A DNA stretch of 40,147 bases from Dehalococcoidia bacterium (GTDB taxonomy: Bacteria; Chloroflexota; Dehalococcoidia; Bin125): assembly GCA_022822855.1 (NCBI GenBank), contig JAJDYG010000029.1, positions 1-40,147 on the forward strand, written 5' to 3'. The notes below the pieces were generated by a model. It ran no database searches. It was not told the origin of the DNA and worked only from the letters and a program-made list of their open reading frames with translations. This document shows, piece after piece, positions 7,556-15,486 of this stretch (the first letter of the stretch is position 1; each line of letters opens with the position of its first letter). The position numbers were made by a program, and so were the translations under genes.

Positions 7556-8307
7556 CCCGATCCCACCACGTGCATGCGGCCCGTCTCTCCTGCCACGTCG
7601 TCGACGTAGTAGAGGCGTTGTTCGCCGACCTGCACGTAGCTGGGCACGACCATCTGGCCCGATCGATTGACTTTGGCCTCGACCGCGAATGTCGGTCTGT
7701 CGTTGTCGATGCCCGGCTGGTCGGGGTCGAGCGCGTGGGGATGGGCGCTCTCGGCGCACCAGCGGGCGAAGTCTCCGTCGAACTCGAACCAGGCGCCGCC
7801 TGAGGCCTCGGCGAACTCCTGCATTGCGCCCAGCGTCTGCCAGAGCGCCGGCGGGTCGAGGGAATCGGGGTTGACCCAGAGCGCGACCCTGGGTAGATGT
7901 TCGGCGGCTGCGTCGACTAGCTCGTCGGCTGCTGGCGGTTCGATCCGATCCCAGCGCGGCGCGGCGTCGTCGCGTTCTCGGGCGAGCTCATGTTCCAGCT
8001 CCAGGGTTCGGATTCGGGCGGCTCGGATGGCGTCGACGCCGGGGTGAGGATCGGTCGGCTCGGCGGTGCGGATTGCGCGCTGCTCGTCGAGTTCGGCCTG
8101 AAGCGCCTCGATCCGCGCGGCCTGCTCGGGATCGGGCACGACGACACGCTCGACGATCCTGTCCGGCTCCGGCGCAGGAGGCTGCGGGTCCGGGGCTGGC
8201 GGCGTGCGTTCCGGCGGCGCCGGGCGGGAGGAGGTCTGGCGCTCCAGCCAGAGAATGGCTGCGATCGCTCCGCTGACGAATGCGAGCAACGTTCTGAGAA
8301 AGCTCAC
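7552..8307 (-). CDS. Membrane-anchored coiled-coil protein with a C-terminal domain shared with the gene at 26791
   Basis: I place the start at GTG 8307, which overlaps the pyrE-like stop in GTGA; this gives 251 residues and puts a membrane helix at once after the start (FLRTLLAFVSGAIAAILWL, about 3-21). Then follow a Pro-rich linker (about 28-55), a coiled coil (about 62-120) and a C-terminal domain (about 145-251). That domain matches the C-terminus of the protein at 26791-27807: LWQTLGAMQEFAEAS and FARWCAES have counterparts LWKGLRALNAYAEES and FWEWCEHS, and RLYYVDDVAGETGRMHV (231-247) matches 11 of 17 positions. Topology suggests the domain is cytoplasmic or outward depending on orientation, which is not decidable. 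It is last in an operon with a hydroxyacid dehydrogenase and pyrE-like gene. Function unknown. Confidence 0.75.
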   Translation of the reverse strand: MSFLRTLLAFVSGAIAAILWLERQTSSRPAPPERTPPAPDPQPPAPEPDRIVERVVVPDPEQAARIEALQAELDEQRAIRTAEPTDPHPGVDAIRAARIRTLELEHELARERDDAAPRWDRIEPPAADELVDAAAEHLPRVALWVNPDSLDPPALWQTLGAMQEFAEASGGAWFEFDGDFARWCAESAHPHALDPDQPGIDNDRPTFAVEAKVNRSGQMVVPSYVQVGEQRLYYVDDVAGETGRMHVVGSG

Positions 8308-8984
8308 AGGTTGTCGCCCCGCACGCCTTCGAGCCAGGTGAGGCACCTGGCGTACATCGCTTCGGTGATCAGGTCGCGCGAGAGGAGGTAGTTGAGCAGG
8401 CCCTCGAGGGTGAGGAGAGAGTGGACCTTGATGCCCTCGCGGCGGAGGCGTTCGACTCCGCCTGCGCCTCGGTCGATGAGGACGAAGGCGTCGTGGACCA
8501 TCAGACCGGCCGAGCGGAGCAGGTCGGCTGTTTCAGAGAGGGAGCCGCCGCGGGTCATCAGGTCGTCGACGAGGATCACGGTCTGGCCGGGGTAGTATGC
8601 GCCCTCGATTTCTTCGGCGACGTGGCGGATCTGGCTGGTCGGGTGGATGTAGATCATGGGCACATTGCTGGAGAGCGAGAAGGCGGTCGCGGCGTGGAGT
8701 CCGCCCATCGGCACGCCGGCGATGAGTTCGAAGGGCGCGATGGTGGGGCGGAGCATGCCGCCGAGCATGCGGGTTTCGTCGCTGAGCAGCTCGCCGATCC
8801 GGCGCAAGGCCCAGGGATGGGCGATCAGGCGGCGGACGTTGAGGTAGACGGGGGAGCCGAGGGTTGCGCCGAGGTCGAAGTCGCCGAACATAATGCCGCC
8901 GGAGTCCCAGAGGGCCCTGGCTAGCCAAAGGTTGCCGGGTTCATCGCCCTGCGGCGTCCAGGCGGCTCGACCGTGCTCCGCCAT
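8304..8984 (-). CDS. pyrE: Orotate phosphoribosyltransferase-like protein
   Basis: A type I phosphoribosyltransferase, 226 residues from ATG 8984. The PRPP-binding loop reads TVILVDDLMTRGGSLSETA, with the two acidic residues and the following small residues typical of OPRTases; upstream are GVPMGGLHAATAFSL and the hood-region IYIHPTSQIR. PyrE makes OMP from orotate and PRPP in pyrimidine synthesis. An earlier in-frame start at 9002 would overlap the preceding gene by 19 bases; ATG 8984 overlaps it by one base in TGATG and has GGGGGG nearby, so I prefer it. No other pyr genes are near, so another PRPP-using substrate remains possible. Confidence 0.82.
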   Translation of the reverse strand: MAEHGRAAWTPQGDEPGNLWLARALWDSGGIMFGDFDLGATLGSPVYLNVRRLIAHPWALRRIGELLSDETRMLGGMLRPTIAPFELIAGVPMGGLHAATAFSLSSNVPMIYIHPTSQIRHVAEEIEGAYYPGQTVILVDDLMTRGGSLSETADLLRSAGLMVHDAFVLIDRGAGGVERLRREGIKVHSLLTLEGLLNYLLSRDLITEAMYARCLTWLEGVRGDNL

Positions 8985-9973
8985 CAGCCCCCCACCGACC
9001 ATGACACTGAATGGGGCAGCGGTTGACCGGCCAATCCGGCGCGGAGGTTGGCGACGGCGATGTCGGCCATCTTGCCGCGCGTGGCCATCGAGGCGGAGCC
9101 GATGTGGGGCAGCACGATGACGTTGTCCATGGTGAGCAGTGGCGAGTCCATGGAGAGCGGCTCGATGGCGGTGACATCCAGTCCAGCGCCCCGGATCTGA
9201 CCTTCCTGCAGGGCGGCGACCAGCGCGGCCTCATCCACGATTGGTCCGCGAGCCGTGTTGACCAGGATTGCGCCGGGGTGCATCCGCCTGAAGGCCTCCG
9301 CGTTGATTAGCTGTCGGGTGTCGTCGGTCAGAGCAATGCTGACGCAGACGAAGTCGGACCTGGAGAGCAGGTCTTCAAAGCCGCATTGTTCGGCTCCCAC
9401 GGCGGCGGCTTCGTCGGGGCGCGGAGTTCGGTTCCAGCAGAGGACTCGCATGCCGAATCCCTGGGCTCGCCTGGCGATTGCCTGCCCGATTGCGCCGAAG
9501 CCGATGACGCCCAGGGTTGAGCCATGGACATCGATGCCGGCCATCTGGGTCGGGGTCCAGGTCTTCCATTCGCCGTCCTTGACGTACTCGGCCGCCTCGA
9601 CAACTCGTCGCGCGGACGACAGGATCAGGGCCCAGGCCATGTCGGCGGTGGTCTCGGTGAGGACGCCGGGTGTGTTTCCGACGGGGATGCCGCGAGCGGC
9701 GCAGGCTCCGACATCGACGTTGTCGACTCCGACGGCCATCTGCGAGACGACTTTGAGCTGATCGCCGGCTGCGTCGAGGACGGCGGCGTCAATCGTGTCG
9801 GTGATCAGGCAGACGAGGCCGTCGACACCGCCGACGTGCTTGAAAATTTCTTCGCGCGACGGCGGAAAATCTTCGGGCCAGACGTCGAGATCGAAATCGG
9901 GGTCGTCGCGCATGGCGGCGAAGCCATTGCCCGGCAACTCGCGAGTCACGAACACCCGATACGGCGCCGACAT
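8984..9973 (-). CDS. D-2-hydroxyacid dehydrogenase (glyoxylate/hydroxypyruvate reductase type)
   Basis: A 329-residue NAD(P)-dependent D-isomer-specific 2-hydroxyacid dehydrogenase. The Rossmann motif is GVIGFGAIGQAIARRAQGFG (about 157-176). The catalytic triad is visible: R242 (VNTARGPIVDE), E271 (LDVTAIEP) and H290 (LPHIGSAS). FGM-VLCWNRTPRP after the second beta strand, with Arg and Thr, suggests NADP preference, though weakly. The subfamily resembles glyoxylate/hydroxypyruvate reductases (GyaR). It starts the operon with pyrE-like and the coiled-coil gene. Exact substrate is not deducible. Confidence 0.92.
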   Translation of the reverse strand: MSAPYRVFVTRELPGNGFAAMRDDPDFDLDVWPEDFPPSREEIFKHVGGVDGLVCLITDTIDAAVLDAAGDQLKVVSQMAVGVDNVDVGACAARGIPVGNTPGVLTETTADMAWALILSSARRVVEAAEYVKDGEWKTWTPTQMAGIDVHGSTLGVIGFGAIGQAIARRAQGFGMRVLCWNRTPRPDEAAAVGAEQCGFEDLLSRSDFVCVSIALTDDTRQLINAEAFRRMHPGAILVNTARGPIVDEAALVAALQEGQIRGAGLDVTAIEPLSMDSPLLTMDNVIVLPHIGSASMATRGKMADIAVANLRAGLAGQPLPHSVSWSVGG

Positions 9974-10069
9974 GCACAGCCTCCCGCTTCACGGTCAAGA
10001 TAATAGGGTCGCGGGGCGCTGACGATCATGCTGACGGTCACGAAGTGTGAAGCTGTATGAGGAGGTTGC

Positions 10070-10492
10070 ATGACGCGTGGGCCGGTCGTGGCTTTGCTGA
10101 TCCTCGCTGCGCTGTTGGTTGTGAGTTGCGCGTCGAGCGAGCGGCTGACGCTGGATGAGTATGCGGTGTTCTGCGCCGACGGCATTGCCTCGGCGCAGAC
10201 GCTGATTGAGCCGGAGTCTGTGACGTGGGGCGACCTGATCGAGCTTGGCGAGCCGTCGCTGGAGCGGCTGCGGTCGGTCGAGCCGCCGGACGAGCTTGGC
10301 GAGTTTCACCGCGCTTCGATCAAGGTGCTCGACCTCGTTGTCGGCGTGGCCAAGGAGCAACCCGCCGAGGGGTTGGCCAATCCGCTGGCGTTCGGATTCC
10401 AGGCGATCAGGATTGCGACTCAGCTTCGACGGGCTGTTGACGATCTGCCTGGCGATGTTCGTCGGGCGCTCGACGAAGCTGGGTGTTTGTAG
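10070..10492 (+). CDS. Putative lipoprotein
   Basis: A 140-residue protein with a lipoprotein signal: short basic start, hydrophobic stretch LLILAALLVVSC with the lipobox Cys at 20. The mature part is helical and acidic (DELGEFHRASIKVLDLVVGVAK; RRAVDDLPGDVRRALDEAGCL), with a second and third Cys at about 35 and 139 that could pair. It would be anchored on the outer face of the cytoplasmic membrane. ATG 10070 has GAGGAGG about 5 bases upstream. No family recognised. Confidence 0.75.
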   Translation: MTRGPVVALLILAALLVVSCASSERLTLDEYAVFCADGIASAQTLIEPESVTWGDLIELGEPSLERLRSVEPPDELGEFHRASIKVLDLVVGVAKEQPAEGLANPLAFGFQAIRIATQLRRAVDDLPGDVRRALDEAGCL

Positions 10493-10520
10493 TGGACCTG
10501 TGGTGGGCCTGCAGTGGGTT

Positions 10521-10541
10521 GGGCGACCACAAGGGTCGCCC
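10521..10541. repeat. Perfect hairpin between convergent genes
   Basis: GGGCGACC (10521-10528), loop ACAAG, GGTCGCCC (10534-10541): an 8-bp perfect stem directly beside the stop codon of the minus-strand gene at 10542 and 28 bp after the stop of the lipoprotein gene. The loop (ACAAG) resembles the TCAAG loop of the other palindromes. No T-tract follows, so a classical intrinsic terminator is not supported, but it could end or stabilise both convergent transcripts. Confidence 0.6.
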
Positions 10542-10925
10542 CTACAGGAGGCGGCGGACCAGGAAGAGTCCGATTGGGCCGAGAGTCAGGCCGAGGAGCC
10601 AGCCTAGACGCGCCGGGCGGCCCTTGTTGGAGGCCATTGCCGCTCCGGCGAAGCCCATGCCCGCCCAGATCATGAATCCGAGCACGACGACGCCGATGAT
10701 TGCGGCCAGAATCATGAACGCGAGGCCGAGCGCGGCGGCGAGGATGCCCAGGGGGATGCCGATCAGCCAGAGGGCGAATCGCTGGAACGGGTTGCGCGGT
10801 GTCCGGTTGGCACGTTGCGCCTGATCGCGGGCGGAGCCTGCCCACTGCTGGCCGCGGCCGACCCAGACGGTGACCATGCGCCGGCCGTCGTGCCATTGAT
10901 GGGCCTGAGGGTCGTGTCGAGACAT
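10542..10925 (-). CDS. Small integral membrane protein
   Basis: A 127-residue protein with a charged N-terminal 45 residues containing many His/Arg/Gln, then two or three membrane segments: about 50-70 (FALWLIGIPLGILAAALGLA), 71-95 (FMILAAIIGVVVLGFMIWAG) and a weaker one at 105-122 (LGWLLGLTLGPIGLFLV). No recognised domain. It converges with the lipoprotein gene. The region upstream (10926-11131) has no gene and holds a palindrome cluster. Confidence 0.65.
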   Translation of the reverse strand: MSRHDPQAHQWHDGRRMVTVWVGRGQQWAGSARDQAQRANRTPRNPFQRFALWLIGIPLGILAAALGLAFMILAAIIGVVVLGFMIWAGMGFAGAAMASNKGRPARLGWLLGLTLGPIGLFLVRRLL

Positions 10926-11020
10926 GCGACCAATGGTACGTGGAGCGGCCAGGGTCGGCGGTCCTATGGGGTGTGATGGGATACGGAGTCGGGATGCGGA
11001 GGGTTTGCGGCCCTCTCGCC

Positions 11021-11103
11021 CCCCTCTGCCTGCGGCATCTCCCCCCGCTCCGCGGGGGGAGAGGGGAATGGGGTCTTACGCGCATATCTCCTCAAGGGGG
11101 AGA
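11021..11103. repeat. Composite intergenic palindrome element
   Basis: CCCCTCTGCCTGCGGCAT is followed by a perfect 10-bp hairpin CTCCCCCCGC-TCC-GCGGGGGGAG (11039-11061) and AGGGG, then a second imperfect hairpin ATCTCC-TCAAGG-GGGAGAT (11085-11103). The 10-bp stem is repeated exactly at 20309-20331 and 21146-21168 with different loops (TCT, GGA). The remainder of the gap 10926-11131 shows no gene. Confidence 0.75.
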
Positions 11104-11131
11104 TCAAGATGCGACTCCGCTCGAGGGGGGA

Positions 11132-11710
11132 TCAGCGCTCACGGGCGGCTACCTGGTCGATTCGCATCTGGCGTTGGTTGGGTTCTTTGCCGGAGGCGAA
11201 GTTGGGGCGGTAGTCGGACTGGCGGCCTTCGATCTGGGCGGTGTGCTGACGGTCGTGGCGGTAGAAGGAGCGCAGGTACTGCATCACGGTGAGCTCGCCG
11301 AAGCCGGGAGTGACGGCGGTGTTGGAGAACTGATCGAGCAGCAGCGAGCGGATGAAGTGGTTGGTTCGCTCGCGCTCTTCGATGAGCTTGTCGAGCAGTT
11401 CTCGGACTTCGTGGTCCGGGGCGTGCTCGATGGGGATATCAACGGGGATGCCGCGGACGCTGCTGACGTCCGCGCCGGTCTCGACCAGCGCGGCGCGGCA
11501 CCAGGAGATGTAGCCGCGCTCCATCTCCATGAGATGGGCGAGTTGCTCCTTGGCCGTCCACTGTTCCTCGCCGACGGCGTCGACGGGCACTCGGTCGGCG
11601 TCGTCGCCGCGCAGTCCTTCGGCTGCGGCGATCAGCTTGCCTCGCTCGAGCGCCATCTTGGAGATCAGCGCCTCGACGTCGTCCTGGGTGTAGGTCGGTG
11701 GCGTTGCCAT
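11132..11710 (-). CDS. DinB-family putative metal-dependent protein (first of three)
   Basis: A 192-residue four-helix protein of the DinB/YfiT superfamily. The three metal-binding His of the family are visible: H59 (EQLAHLMEMER), H152 and H156 (FYRHDRQHTAQI). Members include bacillithiol, mycothiol and maleylpyruvate-dependent transferases/hydrolases as well as many unknowns. I chose ATG 11710, which has AAGGAG 8 bases upstream, over an in-frame extension to 11785. A 25-bp gap separates it from the next DinB gene upstream; they are likely co-transcribed. Substrate unknown. Confidence 0.82.
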   Translation of the reverse strand: MATPPTYTQDDVEALISKMALERGKLIAAAEGLRGDDADRVPVDAVGEEQWTAKEQLAHLMEMERGYISWCRAALVETGADVSSVRGIPVDIPIEHAPDHEVRELLDKLIEERERTNHFIRSLLLDQFSNTAVTPGFGELTVMQYLRSFYRHDRQHTAQIEGRQSDYRPNFASGKEPNQRQMRIDQVAARER

Positions 11711-11735
11711 GGTTGATCTCCTTCTTCGGTCTCGG

Positions 11736-12200
11736 TCAGTCGGCGGATGCGAGCGCTCGACCGATCTGGGCCCGGTGGGCGGCATCGTGCTCGATGTTCT
11801 TCTGCACGAGGATCTCGACCGTGTAGAGGTCGTGCTCTTCGTGGCGGCCGGCGCGCGACCAGTCTTCGTCTGCGATCTGCTCGAGGAGTGCGCCGCTGGA
11901 GGCTCGGAGTGCGAAAAAGGTGGTGACCGAGGACTCGACCTCTCGGTCGTAGTGGAGATTGGCAGCGAAGAGGCTCTCGTCGAAGGGGACGATCAGAGGC
12001 GAGTCGTGGGCGAGCATCTGGCGCAGGCGCATGGCGTCGGCGACTTCGTTGTCGGCTAGGTGGTGGACGATCTGGCGGACGGTCCATTCGCCCGGCGCCT
12101 CGCGGGAATCGAGCTGGGTCTCGGCGAGTTCGGCGAGGACGAGCTCGATGTCGGAGGTCGACTCCAGGTAGGCGGCCAGGAGATCGGGTCTTTCGTTCAT
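11736..12200 (-). CDS. DinB-family putative metal-dependent protein (second of three)
   Basis: 154 residues with the DinB helical bundle and three His in place: H46/H47 (QIVHHLADNE), H138 and H142 (NIEHDAAHRAQI). This variant, with HHLADNE followed by a stretch of hydrophobic residues and an FDE loop, resembles YfiT/BstA-like thiol-dependent enzymes. It lies between two other DinB genes in the same direction; sequence between the three is clearly diverged, so this is not recent duplication. No thiol-synthesis gene is in the window to tell which thiol, if any, is used. Confidence 0.85.
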   Translation of the reverse strand: MNERPDLLAAYLESTSDIELVLAELAETQLDSREAPGEWTVRQIVHHLADNEVADAMRLRQMLAHDSPLIVPFDESLFAANLHYDREVESSVTTFFALRASSGALLEQIADEDWSRAGRHEEHDLYTVEILVQKNIEHDAAHRAQIGRALASAD

Positions 12201-12261
12201 GGGGTATGCGTTTCGGTGCGCTGCGTGAGTTCCGGGAGGCCCCCTCCGCCCCTACGGGGCA

Positions 12262-12280
12262 CCTCCCCCAGAGGGGGAGG
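12262..12280. repeat. Hairpin in the DinB operon gap
   Basis: CCTCCCCC (12262-12269), loop AGA, GGGGGAGG (12273-12280), preceded by CCGCCCCTACGGGG, itself a small palindrome. It belongs to the same C-run/G-run family as the elements at 11039, 14248 and 21184. It lies in the 91-bp gap between the second and third DinB genes. Confidence 0.65.
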
Positions 12281-12291
12281 TCTCAAGCGGG

Positions 12292-12765
12292 CTAACACGT
12301 GCCGGTCAGGGCGTAGCGGATCTGGTCGATGTGTTCCTCGATGTGGCGCACGTTGGCGACCAACCAGTCCTCGACGCTGCGGGAGTTGTAGCCCGGGGTT
12401 GGACGGGGCTGCGTCCATTCGTCCTCGCGCAGGACTCCCATGATTGAGACCGCCGACTCGACCAGTCCCTCGACCGTCTTGAGGGCCGGGGTGATGGGCC
12501 GTTTGTCGTTGCGGAGGCGCTTCTGCATGGTGTCCTGGTCGGTTGGCCACATCTCGACTTCGATGTCGAGCAGCATCAGTCGCAGGCGGAGGGCGCCCAT
12601 GACGGCGATGTCGGAGACGTGATGGACGTTCTCGCGGGCGGTCCAGCCGGGCTCGGGCGGTGCGCCGTCGAGTTGGGCGATTGATGAGCCCGCGACTGCG
12701 TCGGCGAGGAGTTTTGGGGCGGCTCGGAAGCGAACGAGGAGGTCGGCGCGTTCTTCGAGGTTCAT
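12292..12765 (-). CDS. DinB-family putative metal-dependent protein (third of three)
   Basis: 157 residues from ATG 12765, which overlaps the upstream stop in ATGA. The metal-site His residues are H48/H49 (ENVHHVSDI), H141 and H145 (VRHIEEHIDQI). The RSVEDWLVANVRHIEEHIDQI C-terminal helix is typical of the DinB_2 group. It is translationally coupled to the membrane-anchored gene at 12762-13430, so their products may act together. Activity unknown. Confidence 0.83.
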   Translation of the reverse strand: MNLEERADLLVRFRAAPKLLADAVAGSSIAQLDGAPPEPGWTARENVHHVSDIAVMGALRLRLMLLDIEVEMWPTDQDTMQKRLRNDKRPITPALKTVEGLVESAVSIMGVLREDEWTQPRPTPGYNSRSVEDWLVANVRHIEEHIDQIRYALTGTC

Positions 12766-13430
12766 CCGAGGCGGCCTTTGACCAAGGATGCCAGTCGTTC
12801 GACTTCGTCGTCGGAGAGGGCGCCGGATGGTTCGGAGTCGCCTCGGACGACGCCGAGGACGTCTCCAGAGGCCCAGCGCAGTTCGAGCATTCGCTGGACG
12901 GTGTTTCCGTTCTCGGAGCGTGTCCATTCACGGGCCATTAGCCCGGCGCGTTCGCCGGCTTCTTCGACGGTGACTGCGTTGTCGGCGGCGTCGAGCAGCG
13001 GATCGGCCTCGAGTGCTTCGGCGGCCTGCTCCGACGTTTCGTACCGAGTCAGTTCGATTTCAATGCGGCGGTGCTGTCGGTTGCGGTAGAGGGACTGAGT
13101 CAGGAGCCAATCCATGAACTCGCCCCAGGAGCGTGGGTCGCGGAAGGTCTCTCGGTAGCCGATGACGCGGCCGGCGTCGTCGAGCTGGGTGATGGTTGCT
13201 TGGGGGTTTTCATCGGCCAGGGCGATGTCCTCGGAGGTGACGGCCTCGGCGGTCTGGCGAGCGAGCCCGGCGGGCAGTTCTTCATTGCGCAGTCCGGCGG
13301 CTCGGAGTTCGGGGACGCCCTCGGCGGCGAGCGATCGGCGTCGTTGAGCTCCGCGAATCATGGCCTGGAGCATGGGCACGCCGACGACGAGGACGATGAT
13401 GATGATGCCGACGATGAGACCTGTTGACAT
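12762..13430 (-). CDS. Membrane-anchored protein of unknown function
   Basis: 222 residues with an N-terminal membrane helix (LIVGIIIIVLVVGVPMLQAM, about 5-24) followed by a basic RRGAQRRR-like stretch, which suggests the rest stays in the cytoplasm. The soluble part has two apparent segments: about 75-135 with YRETFRDPRSWGEFMDWLL, and about 150-222 with REWTRSENGNTVQRMLELRW and an acidic C-terminal helix. I do not recognise a family. It heads the operon that continues into the third DinB gene (4-base overlap). Confidence 0.65.
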   Translation of the reverse strand: MSTGLIVGIIIIVLVVGVPMLQAMIRGAQRRRSLAAEGVPELRAAGLRNEELPAGLARQTAEAVTSEDIALADENPQATITQLDDAGRVIGYRETFRDPRSWGEFMDWLLTQSLYRNRQHRRIEIELTRYETSEQAAEALEADPLLDAADNAVTVEEAGERAGLMAREWTRSENGNTVQRMLELRWASGDVLGVVRGDSEPSGALSDDEVERLASLVKGRLG

Positions 13431-13478
13431 GAGGTCAGATTACCTCAGGCGCCGGCCGAAATTGTGCCGGCCGAGCGG

Positions 13479-13499
13479 GTCCCCGATCAAGTCGGGGAC
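13479..13499. repeat. TCAAG-loop palindrome
   Basis: GTCCCCGA (13479-13486), loop TCAAG, TCGGGGAC (13492-13499), a perfect 8-bp stem between two minus-strand genes, 13 bp beyond the stop of the HAD gene. Same loop, different stem from the copies at 15362, 20253, 20286, 39965 and 40110. No T-run follows. Confidence 0.75.
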
Positions 13500-13512
13500 T
13501 GGAGCGGAGGGA

Positions 13513-14172
13513 CTAATCGAGCAACGCACTGAGCGATGCTTCGAGGTTGGAGAGGTCGTCGAGGATTGCGTCGGCGTTGTCGAGGTCGCCGGGTTGGGCG
13601 TAGCCGGTTCTGACGGCGACGACCTTTGCTCCGATGGCGTGGCCGGCCTCGATGTCGTGGCTGGTGTCTCCGATGACGACGGCGTCGGCTCCGTCGGTTG
13701 AGTGGCGGCGCAGACGCTCGAGGCCGGCGGCGAGGAGCTGGGTGCGGTCGGGGTGGTCGTCGCCGAAGCCGCCGTCGATGAAGTAGTCCCAGATTCCGAA
13801 GGGTCGGAGTTTGGCTTCGGCGGCTCGGCGGAAGTTACCGGTGCCGAGGCCGAGGGTGACGTTCTCTTTGGTCAGGGCTCCGAGCAGGGGCAGGACGCCG
13901 GGGCAGAGGCGGGAGTTGCGTTCCTCGACGGCGTCGCCGAGGTGAGGGACGTAGTGGTCGATGAAGCGGGCGATGTCTTCCGGTGTGCAGTCGCGGCCCT
14001 GGTTGGAGAGCGCGGTGGGGACGATCCAACTGTCGCTGCGTCCGGCGAAGTTCATGCCCTTGAGGGCGTTGTCGATGCCCCAGAGCTGTTTGAAGGTGCG
14101 GGTCATCGCCTGGGTGCCTGCGCCCTGCGAGGTGGAGAGGGTGCCGTCGATGTCGAAGAGGAGGATGGTCAT
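13513..14172 (-). CDS. HAD-superfamily phosphatase (phosphoglycolate phosphatase-like)
   Basis: 219 residues with haloacid dehalogenase motifs: nucleophile D7 and acid D9 in FDIDGTLST, a cap region (about 15-95), GLGTGNF (motif II, about 110), and motif IV VVIGDTSHDIEAGHAIG (about 168). The architecture and C-terminal VRTGYAQPGDL resemble Gph/PGP-type phosphatases, which remove phosphoglycolate or other small phosphomonoesters. In context with the hydroxyacid dehydrogenase a glycolate salvage role is conceivable but inferred. A palindrome lies just beyond its 3' end. Confidence 0.88.
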   Translation of the reverse strand: MTILLFDIDGTLSTSQGAGTQAMTRTFKQLWGIDNALKGMNFAGRSDSWIVPTALSNQGRDCTPEDIARFIDHYVPHLGDAVEERNSRLCPGVLPLLGALTKENVTLGLGTGNFRRAAEAKLRPFGIWDYFIDGGFGDDHPDRTQLLAAGLERLRRHSTDGADAVVIGDTSHDIEAGHAIGAKVVAVRTGYAQPGDLDNADAILDDLSNLEASLSALLD

Positions 14173-14226
14173 AGCGGTTGTCTCTTGGGGGTTGCCTCGG
14201 GCGGTTGGTGGCTCGCGGAGTTCTCA

Positions 14227-14270
14227 CCCCCTCTGTCCCTTCGGGACATCTCCCCCTCAAGGGGGAGATC
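14227..14270. repeat. Composite palindrome at the end of the DUF4352-like gene
   Basis: CCCCCTCTGTCCCTTCGGGACAT, a small GTCCC/GGGAC hairpin, is followed by a perfect 9-bp stem ATCTCCCCC-TCAA-GGGGGAGAT (14248-14269). The last bases touch the TGA stop (complement of 14269-14271) of the minus-strand gene. It has the same CCCCTCTG lead-in as the elements at 11021 and 21130. It may work as a transcript end, though no T-tract is present. Confidence 0.72.
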
Positions 14271-14850
14271 AGGAGGGATCCTCGAAGAGGGCGAAGTCGG
14301 TCCAGCCTCCTCGGACTCGGAGTTGGAGGCCGCTGGCGTCGAGGGGGATGTCGTAGACGGCGATGACGGTGACGGTCAGTTGGGGCTGCAAAATGAGCGG
14401 CGGAGCGTAGGAAACGACCTCGGCGACGCGGGCGGCTCCGAGTGAGAGCGCGGCGTCGGCGAGGTAGGCGCGGCCGTCAACGGTGACGAGTTGGAGTCCG
14501 TCGAGGGGGAGCTCGATCGCCTGGCTGGAGCGGTTGGTCATGGTCAGTCGGACGGCGGCGAACCGCTCGGCGGGGCTGCGCCAGAGGCCCTCGGCGCGAA
14601 TCTGATCGGGGAAGGTGATGCTGTGGATCGTGACCTCGAGCGATCCGACGCGGGCCGACTCTCCGAGCTCGACGGCGTCGGGGATCAGGGCTGCGATCTC
14701 GTTGACCTCGGCTGCCGCCTGTTGATCGTCATCGCCGCCGCCGGTGAGGTCGTCCAGGCCGCCAGAGACAAACAGGTACACGACGACCACGACGACCACG
14801 ACGAGGACGAACAGCGCATAACGCTGGGTCCCGCTCAGGCCACTCAGCAT
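14269..14850 (-). CDS. Membrane-anchored DUF4352-like protein
   Basis: 193 residues. A membrane helix of Val runs (ALFVLVVVVVVVVYLFVSG, about 12-30) is followed by a Gly/Asp linker and a beta-sandwich domain (about 58-190) with SLEVTIHSITFPD, RFAAVRLTMTNRSSQAIELPLDG and YAPPLILQPQLTVTVIAVYD. This order of strands matches DUF4352/TRF2-like extracellular beta domains often found on anchored lipoproteins and Gram-positive-type surface proteins. Expected topology: domain outside the membrane. Function unknown. Confidence 0.72.
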   Translation of the reverse strand: MLSGLSGTQRYALFVLVVVVVVVVYLFVSGGLDDLTGGGDDDQQAAAEVNEIAALIPDAVELGESARVGSLEVTIHSITFPDQIRAEGLWRSPAERFAAVRLTMTNRSSQAIELPLDGLQLVTVDGRAYLADAALSLGAARVAEVVSYAPPLILQPQLTVTVIAVYDIPLDASGLQLRVRGGWTDFALFEDPS

Positions 14851-14898
14851 TGGACGGGGCCGCTCGTCGCCGGCGTCGTCTGGCCAGGCCTGGTCACG

Positions 14899-15243
14899 CT
14901 ACTCGGGGTGCTCGATTGGCAGTCCGGCGGCGATCCAGGACTCGGTGCCGCCCTCGACGTTGTAGAGGTCGGTGAATCCGAGGGCGGCGGCGAACTCGCA
15001 GGCGACGGCCGAACGCTGGCCCTTGGCGCAGATGAACATGATCGGCTGGTCCTTGCCGCCCGCGATCTGCTCAAGCTCCTCGGCGCGGGTCATGACCGAC
15101 ATGTGGGGCATGAGGGGCGCGCCGGCGGCGTGGCCGTCCTGGTATTCGTCCAGTTCGCGGGTGTCGACCAGGGTCACGCCGGCCTGTCGCTTTTCTTCCG
15201 CTTCCTCCACAGAAATTCGCTGAAACGGTTCCTGCTGCGCCAT
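14899..15243 (-). CDS. Single-domain rhodanese (sulfurtransferase)
   Basis: 114 residues making one rhodanese domain: VDTRELDEYQDGHAAGA (about 26-42), the active-site loop C72-AKGQRS, and YNVEGGTESWIAAGLP at the C-terminus. The CxxGxRS loop is the standard six-residue catalytic loop of thiosulfate sulfurtransferases such as GlpE, so the protein should carry persulfide sulfur. Length is usual for the family. It lies upstream of the DUF4352-like gene on the same strand, 48 bp apart. Confidence 0.92.
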   Translation of the reverse strand: MAQQEPFQRISVEEAEEKRQAGVTLVDTRELDEYQDGHAAGAPLMPHMSVMTRAEELEQIAGGKDQPIMFICAKGQRSAVACEFAAALGFTDLYNVEGGTESWIAAGLPIEHPE

Positions 15244-15344
15244 CGTGGGACCTCTCGGATCAACTGTTCGGCCGGTGGTGTTGGGTTTTGGAGCATCGTA
15301 TCACCGGATCGGGTGGGGGTTGCGGGGCGCTCGGCCTCGAGGAG

Positions 15345-15404
15345 GGGGACCCCCTCCGCACCCCCGCATCAAGTGCGGGGCAGGCTCCCGCTGCGAGGGG
15401 GAGG
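15345..15404. repeat. TCAAG-loop palindrome with C-rich flank
   Basis: GGGACCCCC and CGCACC lead into CCCCGCA (15362-15368), loop TCAAG, TGCGGGG (15374-15380), then GCAGGCTCCCGCTGCGAGGGGGAGG. The same unit with identical CCCCGCA stem recurs at 20286-20304, also followed by CAGGCTCCC. The gap 15244-15486 has no gene otherwise. Confidence 0.72.
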
Positions 15405-15486
15405 CAATTGGATCGCGGAGGTCTCCTCGGGGGGAGGGGAGCGGAGGGAGCGGGCCCCCGAACGGGTCGGGGGCTGGGAACGAGGT

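Noticed and set aside
10521..10541. Rho-independent terminator
   Set aside because: Strong hairpin but no T-tract on either side; kept as a repeat instead.
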